The translations under genes and the position numbers were made by a program. The notes under the pieces were generated by a model. The model did no database searches. It was not told the DNA's origin and saw only the letters and a program-made list of their open reading frames with translations. Positions 43,715-51,143 of a DNA stretch of 64,000 nucleotides are shown in pieces (the stretch's first letter is position 1; each line of letters begins with the position of its first letter). Origin of the DNA: BTUB01 sp963836585 (GTDB lineage Bacteria > Babelota > Babeliae > Babelales > Vermiphilaceae); assembly GCA_963836585.1 (NCBI GenBank), contig CAWIJV010000003.1, positions 248,001-312,000 of the forward strand. Reading direction: 5' to 3'.

Positions 43715-44542
43715 ATGATTAAAAAAATATGCATAATAGTGGCAGTTGCTGTGATTGTGCTTGCGATAAGCATTCAGTATAAAGCGCCCATTATTTCTCA
43801 TGTGCGCCATCAGTTGGCAACCACGATTGATGTGGAGCAAGCGGAGCAACAGCCGCTGGTGCACATGGCCTGCATTATGGATGGCAATCGTCGATGGGCA
43901 AAGCAACGGGGGCTGCAACCATGGGAAGGGCACAAGGCCGGCATAGAAGCGGTAAAAAAGGTGATCGAGTTTTGTATCGCAAAAAAAATAAAATATTTAT
44001 CTCTTTACACTTTTTCGCAAGAAAATTTTAAACGCTCGGAGCAAGAGCTTAAGTATCTATTTGATCTCATGATGCAAGAGGCGGATAAAGGAGCGGATGA
44101 GTTTAAAAAGCATGGCATCAAGCTGCGATTTCTGGGCGATCGGAGTTTATTCCCCTCACAACTGGTGCCGCTGATAGATCAATTTGAAAAAGAAACGGCC
44201 CATTGCCAAACGTTGCAGGTGAATCTGCTCTTTTGCTATGGCGCCCAACAAGAAATTGCAATGGCGGCCAAAGCTATCGCGCAAAAATGTAAGGCGGGTC
44301 AGCTTGATGCTGATGCTATTACGCCCGAACTTTTTGCGCAGCATTTATGGACGCAGGATTTGCCCGAGCCTGATCTGATTATTCGCACCGGCTACGTTTC
44401 ACGCTTGAGTAATTTTTTATTGTTTCAAGCCGCGTATGCCGAGCTGTATATGATCGATTGCTATTGGCCGGAGATTGGCAAAGAGATGCTGCAAGATATT
44501 TATGATCGGTTTGTGAGAAGTAAACGAAATTTTGGGGCGTAA
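43715..44542 (+). CDS. uppS: isoprenyl transferase (undecaprenyl diphosphate synthase) with N-terminal membrane anchor
   Basis: A 275-residue cis-prenyltransferase that makes the C55 lipid carrier for peptidoglycan. Catalytic Asp is in ACIMDGNRRWAK (about 56), with SLYTFSQENFKRSEQE and the C-terminal SNFLLFQAAYAELYM plus WPEI. The usual RTSGExR segment reads RTGYVSR; both Arg residues are kept. An added N-terminal transmembrane helix (IIVAVAVIVLAISIQY) extends it by about 40 residues compared with most bacterial enzymes, which are soluble. Confidence 0.92.
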   Translation: MIKKICIIVAVAVIVLAISIQYKAPIISHVRHQLATTIDVEQAEQQPLVHMACIMDGNRRWAKQRGLQPWEGHKAGIEAVKKVIEFCIAKKIKYLSLYTFSQENFKRSEQELKYLFDLMMQEADKGADEFKKHGIKLRFLGDRSLFPSQLVPLIDQFEKETAHCQTLQVNLLFCYGAQQEIAMAAKAIAQKCKAGQLDADAITPELFAQHLWTQDLPEPDLIIRTGYVSRLSNFLLFQAAYAELYMIDCYWPEIGKEMLQDIYDRFVRSKRNFGA

Positions 44543-44544
44543 TT

Positions 44545-45312
44545 TTATAAGAGGCCCAACTGCACCAAATCTTTGCGTAACCGCCGCGCATTGAGAAACT
44601 GAATGGCCACAAATCCTTGGGTGGTGGCAGAAAAAATATTGATCAGTTTGTCATCAACAAAAATTAGCAGTTTTTTGCCGTCAGGATTATAGGTATCCTG
44701 ATATTCTCTAAAATATTGTTCATCAGGTTTTTGCACGTGGCTGCTGCGATAATCGAGCACCTTGCCGTCAGTGCCATTGCTTTCATGTTCAAAAAAATCA
44801 AAGATATTTTCGCCTGATTGTTCAAGATGTTGTTTAAGTTTTATGTAAATTTTTATGCCGATATTGGAAGCAATGCGCAGTTTATAGCCGTGATTATGTA
44901 GATCGCGGATGAGCTGCTTCATGCCGGTGTTAACCGCTTGCGTGTTGATAATATTCGTGCTCAGGTTTGCCAGCTCATCATTGCCATAGGTGCGCATGGT
45001 GGTGACCCATTGCTCAGCCGTGAGCTCTTGATACCAGCGGCGGATGGGCAGATGATTAAGGAGTACTTGGAAAATCATGCCAAATATGCGGATCATGAGG
45101 GGAATGTTGAATAGTGAGCGGACTAGGAGCCATTTGTTGGGATAATTCCATATGGTGCGGATTTGCGTTGCCAGAAGTTTGTGGATGAGGACTTTGTGAA
45201 TGTCGAAGGCAAATTCGATTTCATGCTGAGCTTTTTTTGCAGCAATTTGCTGGATGGTGTTTTCAAGGGATGTGCCGGCAGGAGGATAGATAGTTATTTT
45301 TTTTGTAAACAT
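44545..45312 (-). CDS. HAD-superfamily hydrolase-like protein
   Basis: From ATG 45312 it has 255 residues. HAD motifs can be read: I FAFDIHKVL (nucleophile Asp; the usual second Asp is His), II LRIASNIG, III Lys in VQKPDEQYF, IV FVDDKLIN. A helical cap of about 80 residues sits between I and II. HAD enzymes are mostly phosphatases. The changed DxD motif (DIH) casts some doubt on classic phosphatase activity. Its 3' end meets uppS tail to tail. Confidence 0.75.
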   Translation of the reverse strand: MFTKKITIYPPAGTSLENTIQQIAAKKAQHEIEFAFDIHKVLIHKLLATQIRTIWNYPNKWLLVRSLFNIPLMIRIFGMIFQVLLNHLPIRRWYQELTAEQWVTTMRTYGNDELANLSTNIINTQAVNTGMKQLIRDLHNHGYKLRIASNIGIKIYIKLKQHLEQSGENIFDFFEHESNGTDGKVLDYRSSHVQKPDEQYFREYQDTYNPDGKKLLIFVDDKLINIFSATTQGFVAIQFLNARRLRKDLVQLGLL

Positions 45313-45367
45313 AGTATTGGTAAGATAGCTTTTTTTTATGAATAAGTGCAAGGTTATTTTTCCCCAT

Positions 45368-45725
45368 TCATCCTGACCCTTCGGCAAGCTCAGGAGGAAC
45401 GGCCGGCTCGAAGGACGCTTTTAAGAATTTATTTTTTGTGCGCTTATGCAGCGCGGTGCACCAAAGGGCGCTCGGCGTGCGCACCCTTTGGAATCCCCAC
45501 GATCAAGGGGGCTTCGCCCCTTGATAATCCCCTTCCTTCGCCGCGATACTCAGCTCCAGCCTTCGCTTGTCCAGGCCTTCCGGCTTGGCAAGCTACGGCG
45601 GACAGGCGCACTTAAAATCTATCCGGCGCTGGAGTTCATCCTGAGCTTGTCGAAGGGCCGCGACTTTCTGAATTACATTATTAAAAAGCGGGCTGGAGTT
45701 TATCCTGAGTTTATCGAAGGGTTAC
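45368..45725. repeat. cluster of dispersed palindromic repeats, about 350 bp without a gene
   Basis: The gap between the HAD gene and the antitoxin stub holds several modules: CCTTCGGCAAGCTCAGGAGG (45376-45395), a GGGGGCTTCGCCCCTTGAT hairpin near 45508, CGCTTGTCCAGGCC/GGCGGACAGGCGC near 45570-45610, CATCCTGAGCTTGTCGAAGG (45639-45658) and TATCCTGAGTTTATCGAAGG (45702-45721). No convincing coding sequence. Confidence 0.75.
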
Positions 45726-45733
45726 GCCCGCTT

Positions 45734-45892
45734 CTATTTTGTTTTTGTGACGAAGTGAGCTTGTTTACATATGTGAAGGTTTTTAGGCTTTTTTAGTATC
45801 ATGTAGGTGGAAGAACGCAACTTTATTTTACCCTTGCGGTATTCAATAGCTTCTTCTAGCCCAGCTTTGATATCTTCAAAAATTTTTGACAT
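45734..45892 (-). CDS. truncated antitoxin-like stub (Xre/HTH family N-terminus)
   Basis: A 52-codon frame starting MSKIFEDIKAGLEEAIEYRK, which has the typical N-terminus of helix-turn-helix antitoxins paired with RelE/HigB-type toxins. After RKGKIKLRSS the sequence departs from the family and runs into the repeat cluster, where it stops; the DNA-binding domain is missing. No toxin gene is adjacent. It is probably a remnant. Confidence 0.45.
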   Translation of the reverse strand: MSKIFEDIKAGLEEAIEYRKGKIKLRSSTYMILKKPKNLHICKQAHFVTKTK

Positions 45893-45903
45893 ATTCGCTC
45901 TCT

Positions 45904-46620
45904 CTACCCAACTTGCAACTGTATCTGCGCCTGCTTAGTGCCATTAATGGAAATAAATGAACCGGGCAGCGGCCGTTGATCGATAATTCTGCATGCGGTG
46001 CAGCGATGATACGGATCGGTAACATTCAGATGGCTAATTGCCGGTGTGATGCCATGCAATTGCAAAAATGCGAGCACTTCATCGATGAGTGTATCTTTAA
46101 AATTGGGCATAATCACCGGCCGATCCGGGCTGCCGGCAACATAGAGAATAATTGGTTGCGCAAGCGGCATTCCCGGCTGCGGCGATTGCGCAATAATTGT
46201 TCCTTGAGGATGTGTGCTGCTGGCAAGTGCGTAGATTTTTGGCGATGAGAATTTTTCAACTGCGGCAACTGCTTTTTCTTGCGGCAGGCCGATGAGTGCC
46301 GGCATTGCAGCCGGATTCGGTTTTTTGGCGATGGCCAGATAGAGTGATTGGTGCTCTTTCACTTTGGTGCCGACCGAAGGTGCCTGGCTTACCACCGTGC
46401 CTTGCGGCAAGAGCGCATCATCTTTGTAGCCAACAACGCGAAGATTTAAATTTGCTTGAGACAGAATAATGGCTGCCTGATCGAGCGTTTTGCCCACCAG
46501 CGCCGGTGCGGGCAGTGTGCGCTGAGGGCGCAGCAAGGAGATCAGAAGATACCCAAAGATGAAGCTGGTGAAGGGGGCGAGCCAGAGGAGGGAACGAAGG
46601 TTTGGCATGAATATTTCCAT
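45904..46620 (-). CDS. membrane-anchored PASTA-domain protein
   Basis: A 238-residue protein with one N-terminal transmembrane helix (LWLAPFTSFIFGYLLISLL) and three PASTA domains: APALVGKTLDQAAIILSQAN (about 38), MPALIGLPQEKAVAAVEKF (about 104) and MPNFKDTLIDEVLAFLQLHG (about 172), each ending in a VVSQAP/IIAQSP/IIDQRP motif. PASTA domains bind muropeptides or crosslinked peptidoglycan, but here neither a kinase nor a PBP domain is fused. rnpB and PBP1A lie nearby. Confidence 0.88.
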   Translation of the reverse strand: MEIFMPNLRSLLWLAPFTSFIFGYLLISLLRPQRTLPAPALVGKTLDQAAIILSQANLNLRVVGYKDDALLPQGTVVSQAPSVGTKVKEHQSLYLAIAKKPNPAAMPALIGLPQEKAVAAVEKFSSPKIYALASSTHPQGTIIAQSPQPGMPLAQPIILYVAGSPDRPVIMPNFKDTLIDEVLAFLQLHGITPAISHLNVTDPYHRCTACRIIDQRPLPGSFISINGTKQAQIQLQVG

Positions 46621-46826
46621 AAATTAATAAAGCAAACTATAAGCCGGATTCTGTAAATGCTCATCGCATTCAGCAATCATTTATCTAAGCGACATACCCG
46701 CATATTTAACCGGAACGAAATGACCGACATATGCCTATTTTGTCTTGCTCCCGAAGGGGTTTGCCCTTACCCTCTATTGCTAGAGAATACTGGATGCTCT
46801 TACCATCCATTTTCACCCTTACCCAA

Positions 46827-46859
46827 TTCTTCGAAGCTCGCATTGCGAGCGAAGTAGAA
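46827..46859. repeat. palindromic insert in rnpB (P12 region)
   Basis: A near-perfect 33-bp palindrome: TTCTTCGAAGCTCGCATTGC and its complement ending GCGAAGTAGAA. Confidence 0.8.
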
Positions 46860-46924
46860 CGGGCGGTTATTTTCTGTGGCACTTTCCGTTGGTAGCCTAA
46901 GCCACCACCCTGGCTTGCTCGCTC

Positions 46925-46970
46925 TTCGTCCTTCGACCAGCTCAGGATGAGCGGGAGGGGCGAAGTAGAA
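46925..46970. repeat. palindromic insert in rnpB (P8/P9 region)
   Basis: CTTCGTCCTTCGACCAGCTC followed by AGGATGAGCGGG and CGAAGTAGAA. It combines the TTCTACTTCGC end module with the CCTTCGACNAGCTCAGGATGA module seen between genes elsewhere. Confidence 0.8.
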
Positions 46971-47022
46971 ATGCTTGCCAGGCTTCGTATTCGTTGGGAG
47001 TCCGGACTTTCCTCTATTTTCA

Positions 47023-47062
47023 TTCTTCGAAGCTAAAACCCTAAGGTTTTTGCGTAGTAGAA
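47023..47062. repeat. palindromic insert in rnpB (P3 region)
   Basis: TTCTTCGAAGCTAAAACC, then CTAAGG, then the pairing arm GGTTTTTGCGTAGTAGAA. Confidence 0.75.
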
Positions 47063-47098
47063 CACAATAGCGATTGCCCGTTTGCTTTAGTAATAATT

Positions 47099-47548
47099 TC
47101 AAATTTTTAGAAGGTTCATGGCTCCTATTACCATGATATTAACAAAGAGTACCACTATTGTATAGGAAAAGGGGCTGGAAACGGGCAAAATAAGGGGCTC
47201 AATCACCAGTTTTTGCATCACGATGCACCCCCCGAGCAGCAGATAATAATGCCCCCGGGATTCGTAAAAAGTATGCCGCATCTTTGCCCCGATAATCGTT
47301 ACGGGAATAAGGTACCCCAGCATCAGCCCAAATCGGCCGTACCAAATCAGGGATTCCAGGCTGGCCAAGAGCCAGGTGGCTCCTATGCGTGGATAGGTAA
47401 GCGGTGCGGCAAGTTGCGTGATATAAAAGCACAGCAGGCTAAAAAGAAGCGGTTTTTCATGCAGGGAAAATACCGCCAGGTCTATGAAAAAAAATCCGAT
47501 GAGCAGCAGATAAAAGCTCAGCGGAGAAAGCGCGCGTTTGGTCCACAT
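47099..47548 (-). CDS. MreD-like membrane protein (tentative)
   Basis: From ATG 47548 it has 149 residues and five hydrophobic segments (LSFYLLLIGFFFIDLAVF, LLFSLLCFYITQL, FGLMLGYLIPVTIIG, YYLLLGGCIVMQKLVI, FSYTIVVLFVNIMVIG). Size, topology and the C-terminal position next to PBP1A fit MreD, which links MreB to the peptidoglycan machinery, but the sequence match is weak. Divergent from PBP1A and directly upstream of rnpB. Confidence 0.45.
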   Translation of the reverse strand: MWTKRALSPLSFYLLLIGFFFIDLAVFSLHEKPLLFSLLCFYITQLAAPLTYPRIGATWLLASLESLIWYGRFGLMLGYLIPVTIIGAKMRHTFYESRGHYYLLLGGCIVMQKLVIEPLILPVSSPFSYTIVVLFVNIMVIGAMNLLKI

Positions 47549-47622
47549 TACTATCACTTTTGTAATTGTTTTGCATTGTTGACAGTGTATAATGGGAACG
47601 TGCTCACTTCAAGAAGTTGTTT

Positions 47623-49506
47623 ATGAAAAAATATGTTGCGTTGTCTGCTTTAGTTTTCCTCTTTTTATTTTTATCCGGCTGCGGTGCATGCTTTTATGTG
47701 TTCACCCATCGCACGGTCGATTTTTCACCGCTGGCCCATTATAATCCCGGGGCGCCGACTATCTTGCTGGATGATGAAGGTAAAGAATGGGCACGGTTTC
47801 AATTTGATAGGCGTGATCCGATTAGTCTGCTGGATATGAGCGCGCATCTTAAAAATGCCTTTATTGCCGCCGAGGATTGGAACTTTTTTTCTCATCCGGG
47901 CATTTCTTTCAAGGGAATTATTCGCTCACTCTTAAAAAATCTCTGGCATGGCAAAAAGGTGCAAGGGGCAAGCACCATCACTCAGCAGTTGGTGAAGCTG
48001 CTTTTCTTTGATTCACAAAAAACATTTACCAGAAAAATTAAAGAACAAGTTTATGCTTTGTTGGTCGAACGGCAATTTAGTAAAGAGCACATTTTAGAAA
48101 CCTATTTAAATCATGTCTATTTTGGCTGCGGCATCTATGGGGTGGAAACAGCCAGCCAACGATTTTGGAACAAATCTGCGCGGCAACTAAGCATTGATGA
48201 GAGTGCAACGCTTGCAGCAATTATTCGCTGTCCGGGGCAATACTGTCCGGTGCAGCATCCACGCGCTGCACAACAACGGCGCAATATTATTCTCAACTCG
48301 ATGAAAAAGTTGCAATTTATCACCCAGGCAGAATTTGATGCGGCCACCCAAATTCCTCTGGTGATCCAAGAGCAAGAAGCAAGTGTATTTGCGCCGCATG
48401 TTAAAGAGCTTATCCGCATCCAGCTTGAAGATGAGCTGGGCAAAAATTATCTGTATACGGGCGGGTTGATTGTGCAAACCACGCTTAATCGTCGCATGCA
48501 AGAGTTGGCGCAAAAATCATTTGCCGAGCATATGCGCGAATATAAAACCAGCCTCATGAAGGAGGTTGATGGAGCGCTCATCACCATCGAGAGTAAAACG
48601 GGGCAGATTAAAGCGCTCGTGGGCGGCTATGATTTTGCCGCCTCGAAATTTAATCGGGCATGGCAGGCAAAACGGCAAATAGGATCAGTATTTAAACCGG
48701 TGATTTATGCGGTGGCGCTTGAGCAGGGAATCAGGTTTGCTGCTACCGATATTGATGAACCGATCAGCATCGATCAATATGGCGCACTATGGCAACCGAA
48801 CAACTATAATAATCGTTTTGATGGCCAAATGAGCTTGGCGCATGCGCTGATCAGTTCTAATAATATTATTTCGATTAAAACATTACTCAAAACGAGTATT
48901 GCCCCGGTGGTGGAATTGGCGCACGCATGCCGGCTACCCGAGCCGATTTACCCGTATCCATCGCTGGCGCTCGGGTGCATTGATGCGGCACTCAAAGATG
49001 TGGTGGGGATGTTTAATATTTTTGCCAATCATGGCATCTATGTGCAGCCGCACTTGATAGGATCAATCAAAGATAGTTGGGGCAAAAAAGTATGGAAGCC
49101 AACAGTGGTTAGCCAGCGCGTGATGCCGGCAGTAATTGCCGATTCGGTGGCAAAAGTGATGGAGGGGGGCATCAAGCGGTGGCGCAAGGCATATGGCCAG
49201 CAACTTATTGAGCATGATGTGATCTGCAAAACGGGCACCACCAATGATTCGCGCACCTGCTGGTTTGCGGGTGCCACGCCGGAATTAACAACCGCCGTGT
49301 ATGTCGGTTGTGATGATAATCGATCACTAGGTGATGTGTATCCACTCAAGACCGCATTTCCGATCTGGCTTGATCTGCATAATAAACTCACGCCAACTAG
49401 TAAACATTTTTCCTACGATCGGTGTTTGCAACCGGTGCTCATTAATCAATGGACGGGAAGGCGTACATCTTCTCATGATCCGGATGCCATTGAAATTTTT
49501 GGGTAA
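47623..49506 (+). CDS. class A penicillin-binding protein (PBP1A-like)
   Basis: A 627-residue bifunctional peptidoglycan synthase. N-terminal transmembrane anchor (ALSALVFLFLFLSGCGACFY). Glycosyltransferase-51 domain: AAEDWNFFSHPGIS with the catalytic Glu (about 86), QGASTITQQLVK, RKIKEQ and LNHVYFGCGIYGVE. Transpeptidase domain: SxxK in RQIGSVFKPV (about 348), SNN in ALISSNNIIS (about 412), KTGT in ICKTGTTNDSRT (about 545). All catalytic motifs are intact. With mreB, murG, glmU and uppS this shows active peptidoglycan synthesis. Start ATG 47623 chosen over TTG 47617. Confidence 0.95.
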   Translation: MKKYVALSALVFLFLFLSGCGACFYVFTHRTVDFSPLAHYNPGAPTILLDDEGKEWARFQFDRRDPISLLDMSAHLKNAFIAAEDWNFFSHPGISFKGIIRSLLKNLWHGKKVQGASTITQQLVKLLFFDSQKTFTRKIKEQVYALLVERQFSKEHILETYLNHVYFGCGIYGVETASQRFWNKSARQLSIDESATLAAIIRCPGQYCPVQHPRAAQQRRNIILNSMKKLQFITQAEFDAATQIPLVIQEQEASVFAPHVKELIRIQLEDELGKNYLYTGGLIVQTTLNRRMQELAQKSFAEHMREYKTSLMKEVDGALITIESKTGQIKALVGGYDFAASKFNRAWQAKRQIGSVFKPVIYAVALEQGIRFAATDIDEPISIDQYGALWQPNNYNNRFDGQMSLAHALISSNNIISIKTLLKTSIAPVVELAHACRLPEPIYPYPSLALGCIDAALKDVVGMFNIFANHGIYVQPHLIGSIKDSWGKKVWKPTVVSQRVMPAVIADSVAKVMEGGIKRWRKAYGQQLIEHDVICKTGTTNDSRTCWFAGATPELTTAVYVGCDDNRSLGDVYPLKTAFPIWLDLHNKLTPTSKHFSYDRCLQPVLINQWTGRRTSSHDPDAIEIFG

Positions 49507-49617
49507 AAAGAGAGGGCTACTCACTTCATTTTGTAATATATTGCTCCTCGATTCGGGGTTGGGCCATACTGGCAAGTAGTGTAAAAAAAAGCTTTTTACC
49601 TAAGAAGGGGTATCCGG

Positions 49618-50034
49618 ATGAAGAATATGAGTGGCAATGGAGCGCACGCGGCAGCATGTAAAGCATGTGTTGAAAAATGCCAGCAGGGGATTGATACACT
49701 GCAAAAACTGGTTGATCTGTGTAGCATTAGTATTACGCCTGAGTGTGCAGCGCAGTGCGGTAAATCGGTAAAAGTGTGCAATGAGATCATTGAAACCTGC
49801 ACCAAATGCATCGATGAGTGCCAAAAGCATATGGTTGCGTGTGAGCATGCTGCCTGTAGAAAGCATTGCAAAGATTCTATTGATGCGTGTAAGGCGTGCA
49901 TAGAAATTTGCAAAAAAAGCATTCAAGATTGCCGGGCCGAACGGGGCGAATGTCTGCAAGATTCAATCTTGGCAGTTAAAAAATTTGCCGCCTGTGCGCG
50001 CGCATGCCAAGCCTGTGCGGATTTTAAGCATTGA
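49618..50034 (+). CDS. four-helix-bundle copper-storage-like protein (21 Cys)
   Basis: A 138-residue protein with 21 cysteines, mostly in CxxC or Cx3C spacing along helices (ACKACVEKC, CAAQCGKSVKVC, CTKCIDEC, CKACIEICKKSIQDC, CARACQAC). This is the DUF326/Csp pattern: four helices with thiols facing the core to bind many Cu(I) ions. No signal peptide, so it would act in the cytosol like Csp3. A free-standing gene. A copper role is inferred from the family. Confidence 0.88.
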   Translation: MKNMSGNGAHAAACKACVEKCQQGIDTLQKLVDLCSISITPECAAQCGKSVKVCNEIIETCTKCIDECQKHMVACEHAACRKHCKDSIDACKACIEICKKSIQDCRAERGECLQDSILAVKKFAACARACQACADFKH

Positions 50035-50037
50035 GCC

Positions 50038-51078
50038 TCAGCGCAGACTACAATAAATGTACCGATTTAAAATTCTAAAAAAGACCATATTATCCTGCTT
50101 AATCTCCTGCTCTAAAATCATGGTGACCAGCTCCGGATGTGTGTTGGCCATGGCGCGTGCATTATCTTTTTGATGCGCGGTGGATGCCGTTTCAAGGGGA
50201 ATGGTGATCACCGCCTTGCCAAAAAAGAGCGCCTCGAATAATGAGCCGGCTCCTGCGCGGGTGATGATCACATCGCAAGCGCTATAGCACGGGGCCAAAT
50301 CCTGCCGATAGCTAAATACCACCGCCGGAATCTCCATCTCCTGATAGACTGCTTTCCAATCGGTAGTATCATATGAGCCGGTTTGATGAATAATTTGAAT
50401 GAGTGAGTGCAGGTGTGGATTAAGCTCGAGCCACTCGCGCACGCAGGCGTTTACAAATACCGATCCTTGTGATCCGCCATTAATAAACAGCGTTTTTTTA
50501 TTGGATGATAATCCCAGCTGCGCGAGCGCCGATTCTTGCGATTGCTGGGCGCTGAGCGCATCAAAGCGAATGGGATAGGGAATAATTTCACATTTGTTTT
50601 CCGGCAAATAAGCTTTTGCTTGCTCAAAGCACAGATATATTTTGCTCGCATATTTGGCCAAGAAGCGATTCGCTTTGCCCGGCTTGGCATCAAGATCATA
50701 CAGGTGAACCGGTATGCGCAGGGCGCGCGCGGCCAGGCACACCGGAATAGAAATGTAGCCGCCCAGGCCGATCACTCTTTGTGGCCGATTATGGCGCAAC
50801 ACACGCACCGATTTAAAAAAAACGCGCAAGAGATTGATGGAAAAGGTTAAAATTTTAAAAATATTAAAAAAGGGGACATTGCCGAGCTTGAGAGAGAAAT
50901 GCTGATTGATCACTGCACCCTGCTTTTTTACAATTGCTAGATCAAGCGGATATGAAGTGGTAAAAAAAATAATGGGCGTGCGCGGCTCGTCTTTTTTTAT
51001 CTGCTGCGCAAGCGTGAGCGCGGGGATAATATGCCCGCCCGATCTACCGGCGACAAACGCGATGGGTTGCGTATTCAT
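50038..51078 (-). CDS. murG: MurG, N-acetylglucosaminyltransferase of lipid II synthesis
   Basis: From ATG 51078 it has 346 residues. It adds GlcNAc to lipid I at the inner face of the membrane. N-terminal G-loop FVAGRSGGHIIPAL (the usual GGTGGH reads GRSGGH), second G-loop VIGLGGYISIPV, and C-terminal UDP-GlcNAc site INGGSQGSVFVN, ITRAGAGSLFEALFFGKAVI, LETASTAHQKDNA. Length slightly short at the C-terminus, but complete in motifs. Confidence 0.93.
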   Translation of the reverse strand: MNTQPIAFVAGRSGGHIIPALTLAQQIKKDEPRTPIIFFTTSYPLDLAIVKKQGAVINQHFSLKLGNVPFFNIFKILTFSINLLRVFFKSVRVLRHNRPQRVIGLGGYISIPVCLAARALRIPVHLYDLDAKPGKANRFLAKYASKIYLCFEQAKAYLPENKCEIIPYPIRFDALSAQQSQESALAQLGLSSNKKTLFINGGSQGSVFVNACVREWLELNPHLHSLIQIIHQTGSYDTTDWKAVYQEMEIPAVVFSYRQDLAPCYSACDVIITRAGAGSLFEALFFGKAVITIPLETASTAHQKDNARAMANTHPELVTMILEQEIKQDNMVFFRILNRYIYCSLR

Positions 51079-51143
51079 AACATTTTCTCGATCACAAAAA
51101 TTTATAATCTCTGGCAATTGATTTTTAGTCTAGCATGGAGTTA

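Larger units (their letters stand above)
46628..47089 (-). ncRNA. rnpB: RNase P RNA with palindromic insertions
   Basis: The catalytic RNA of RNase P, read on the minus strand. P1 pairs 47089-47080 with 46637-46628 (TAAAGCAAAC/GTTTGCTTTA). The universal GAGGAAAGTCCGGACTCC lies at 47014-46997, ACAGAAAATAACCGCC near 46880, GGTAAGGGTGAAA near 46820, and the 3' CR-V with ACAGAATCCGGCTTAT at about 46654-46639. The length of about 460 nt is longer than usual because of three palindromic inserts of 33-46 nt, at 47023-47062, 46925-46970 and 46827-46859, each with TTCTACT(T/A)CGC at one end. The inserts fall in peripheral helices (probably P3, P8/P9 and P12). Confidence 0.92.

Noticed and set aside
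47563..47593. Promoter TTGACA/TATAAT upstream of PBP1A
   Set aside because: The two hexamers are separated by only 3 bases, so they cannot form one promoter; a TATAAT alone is too weak to list.
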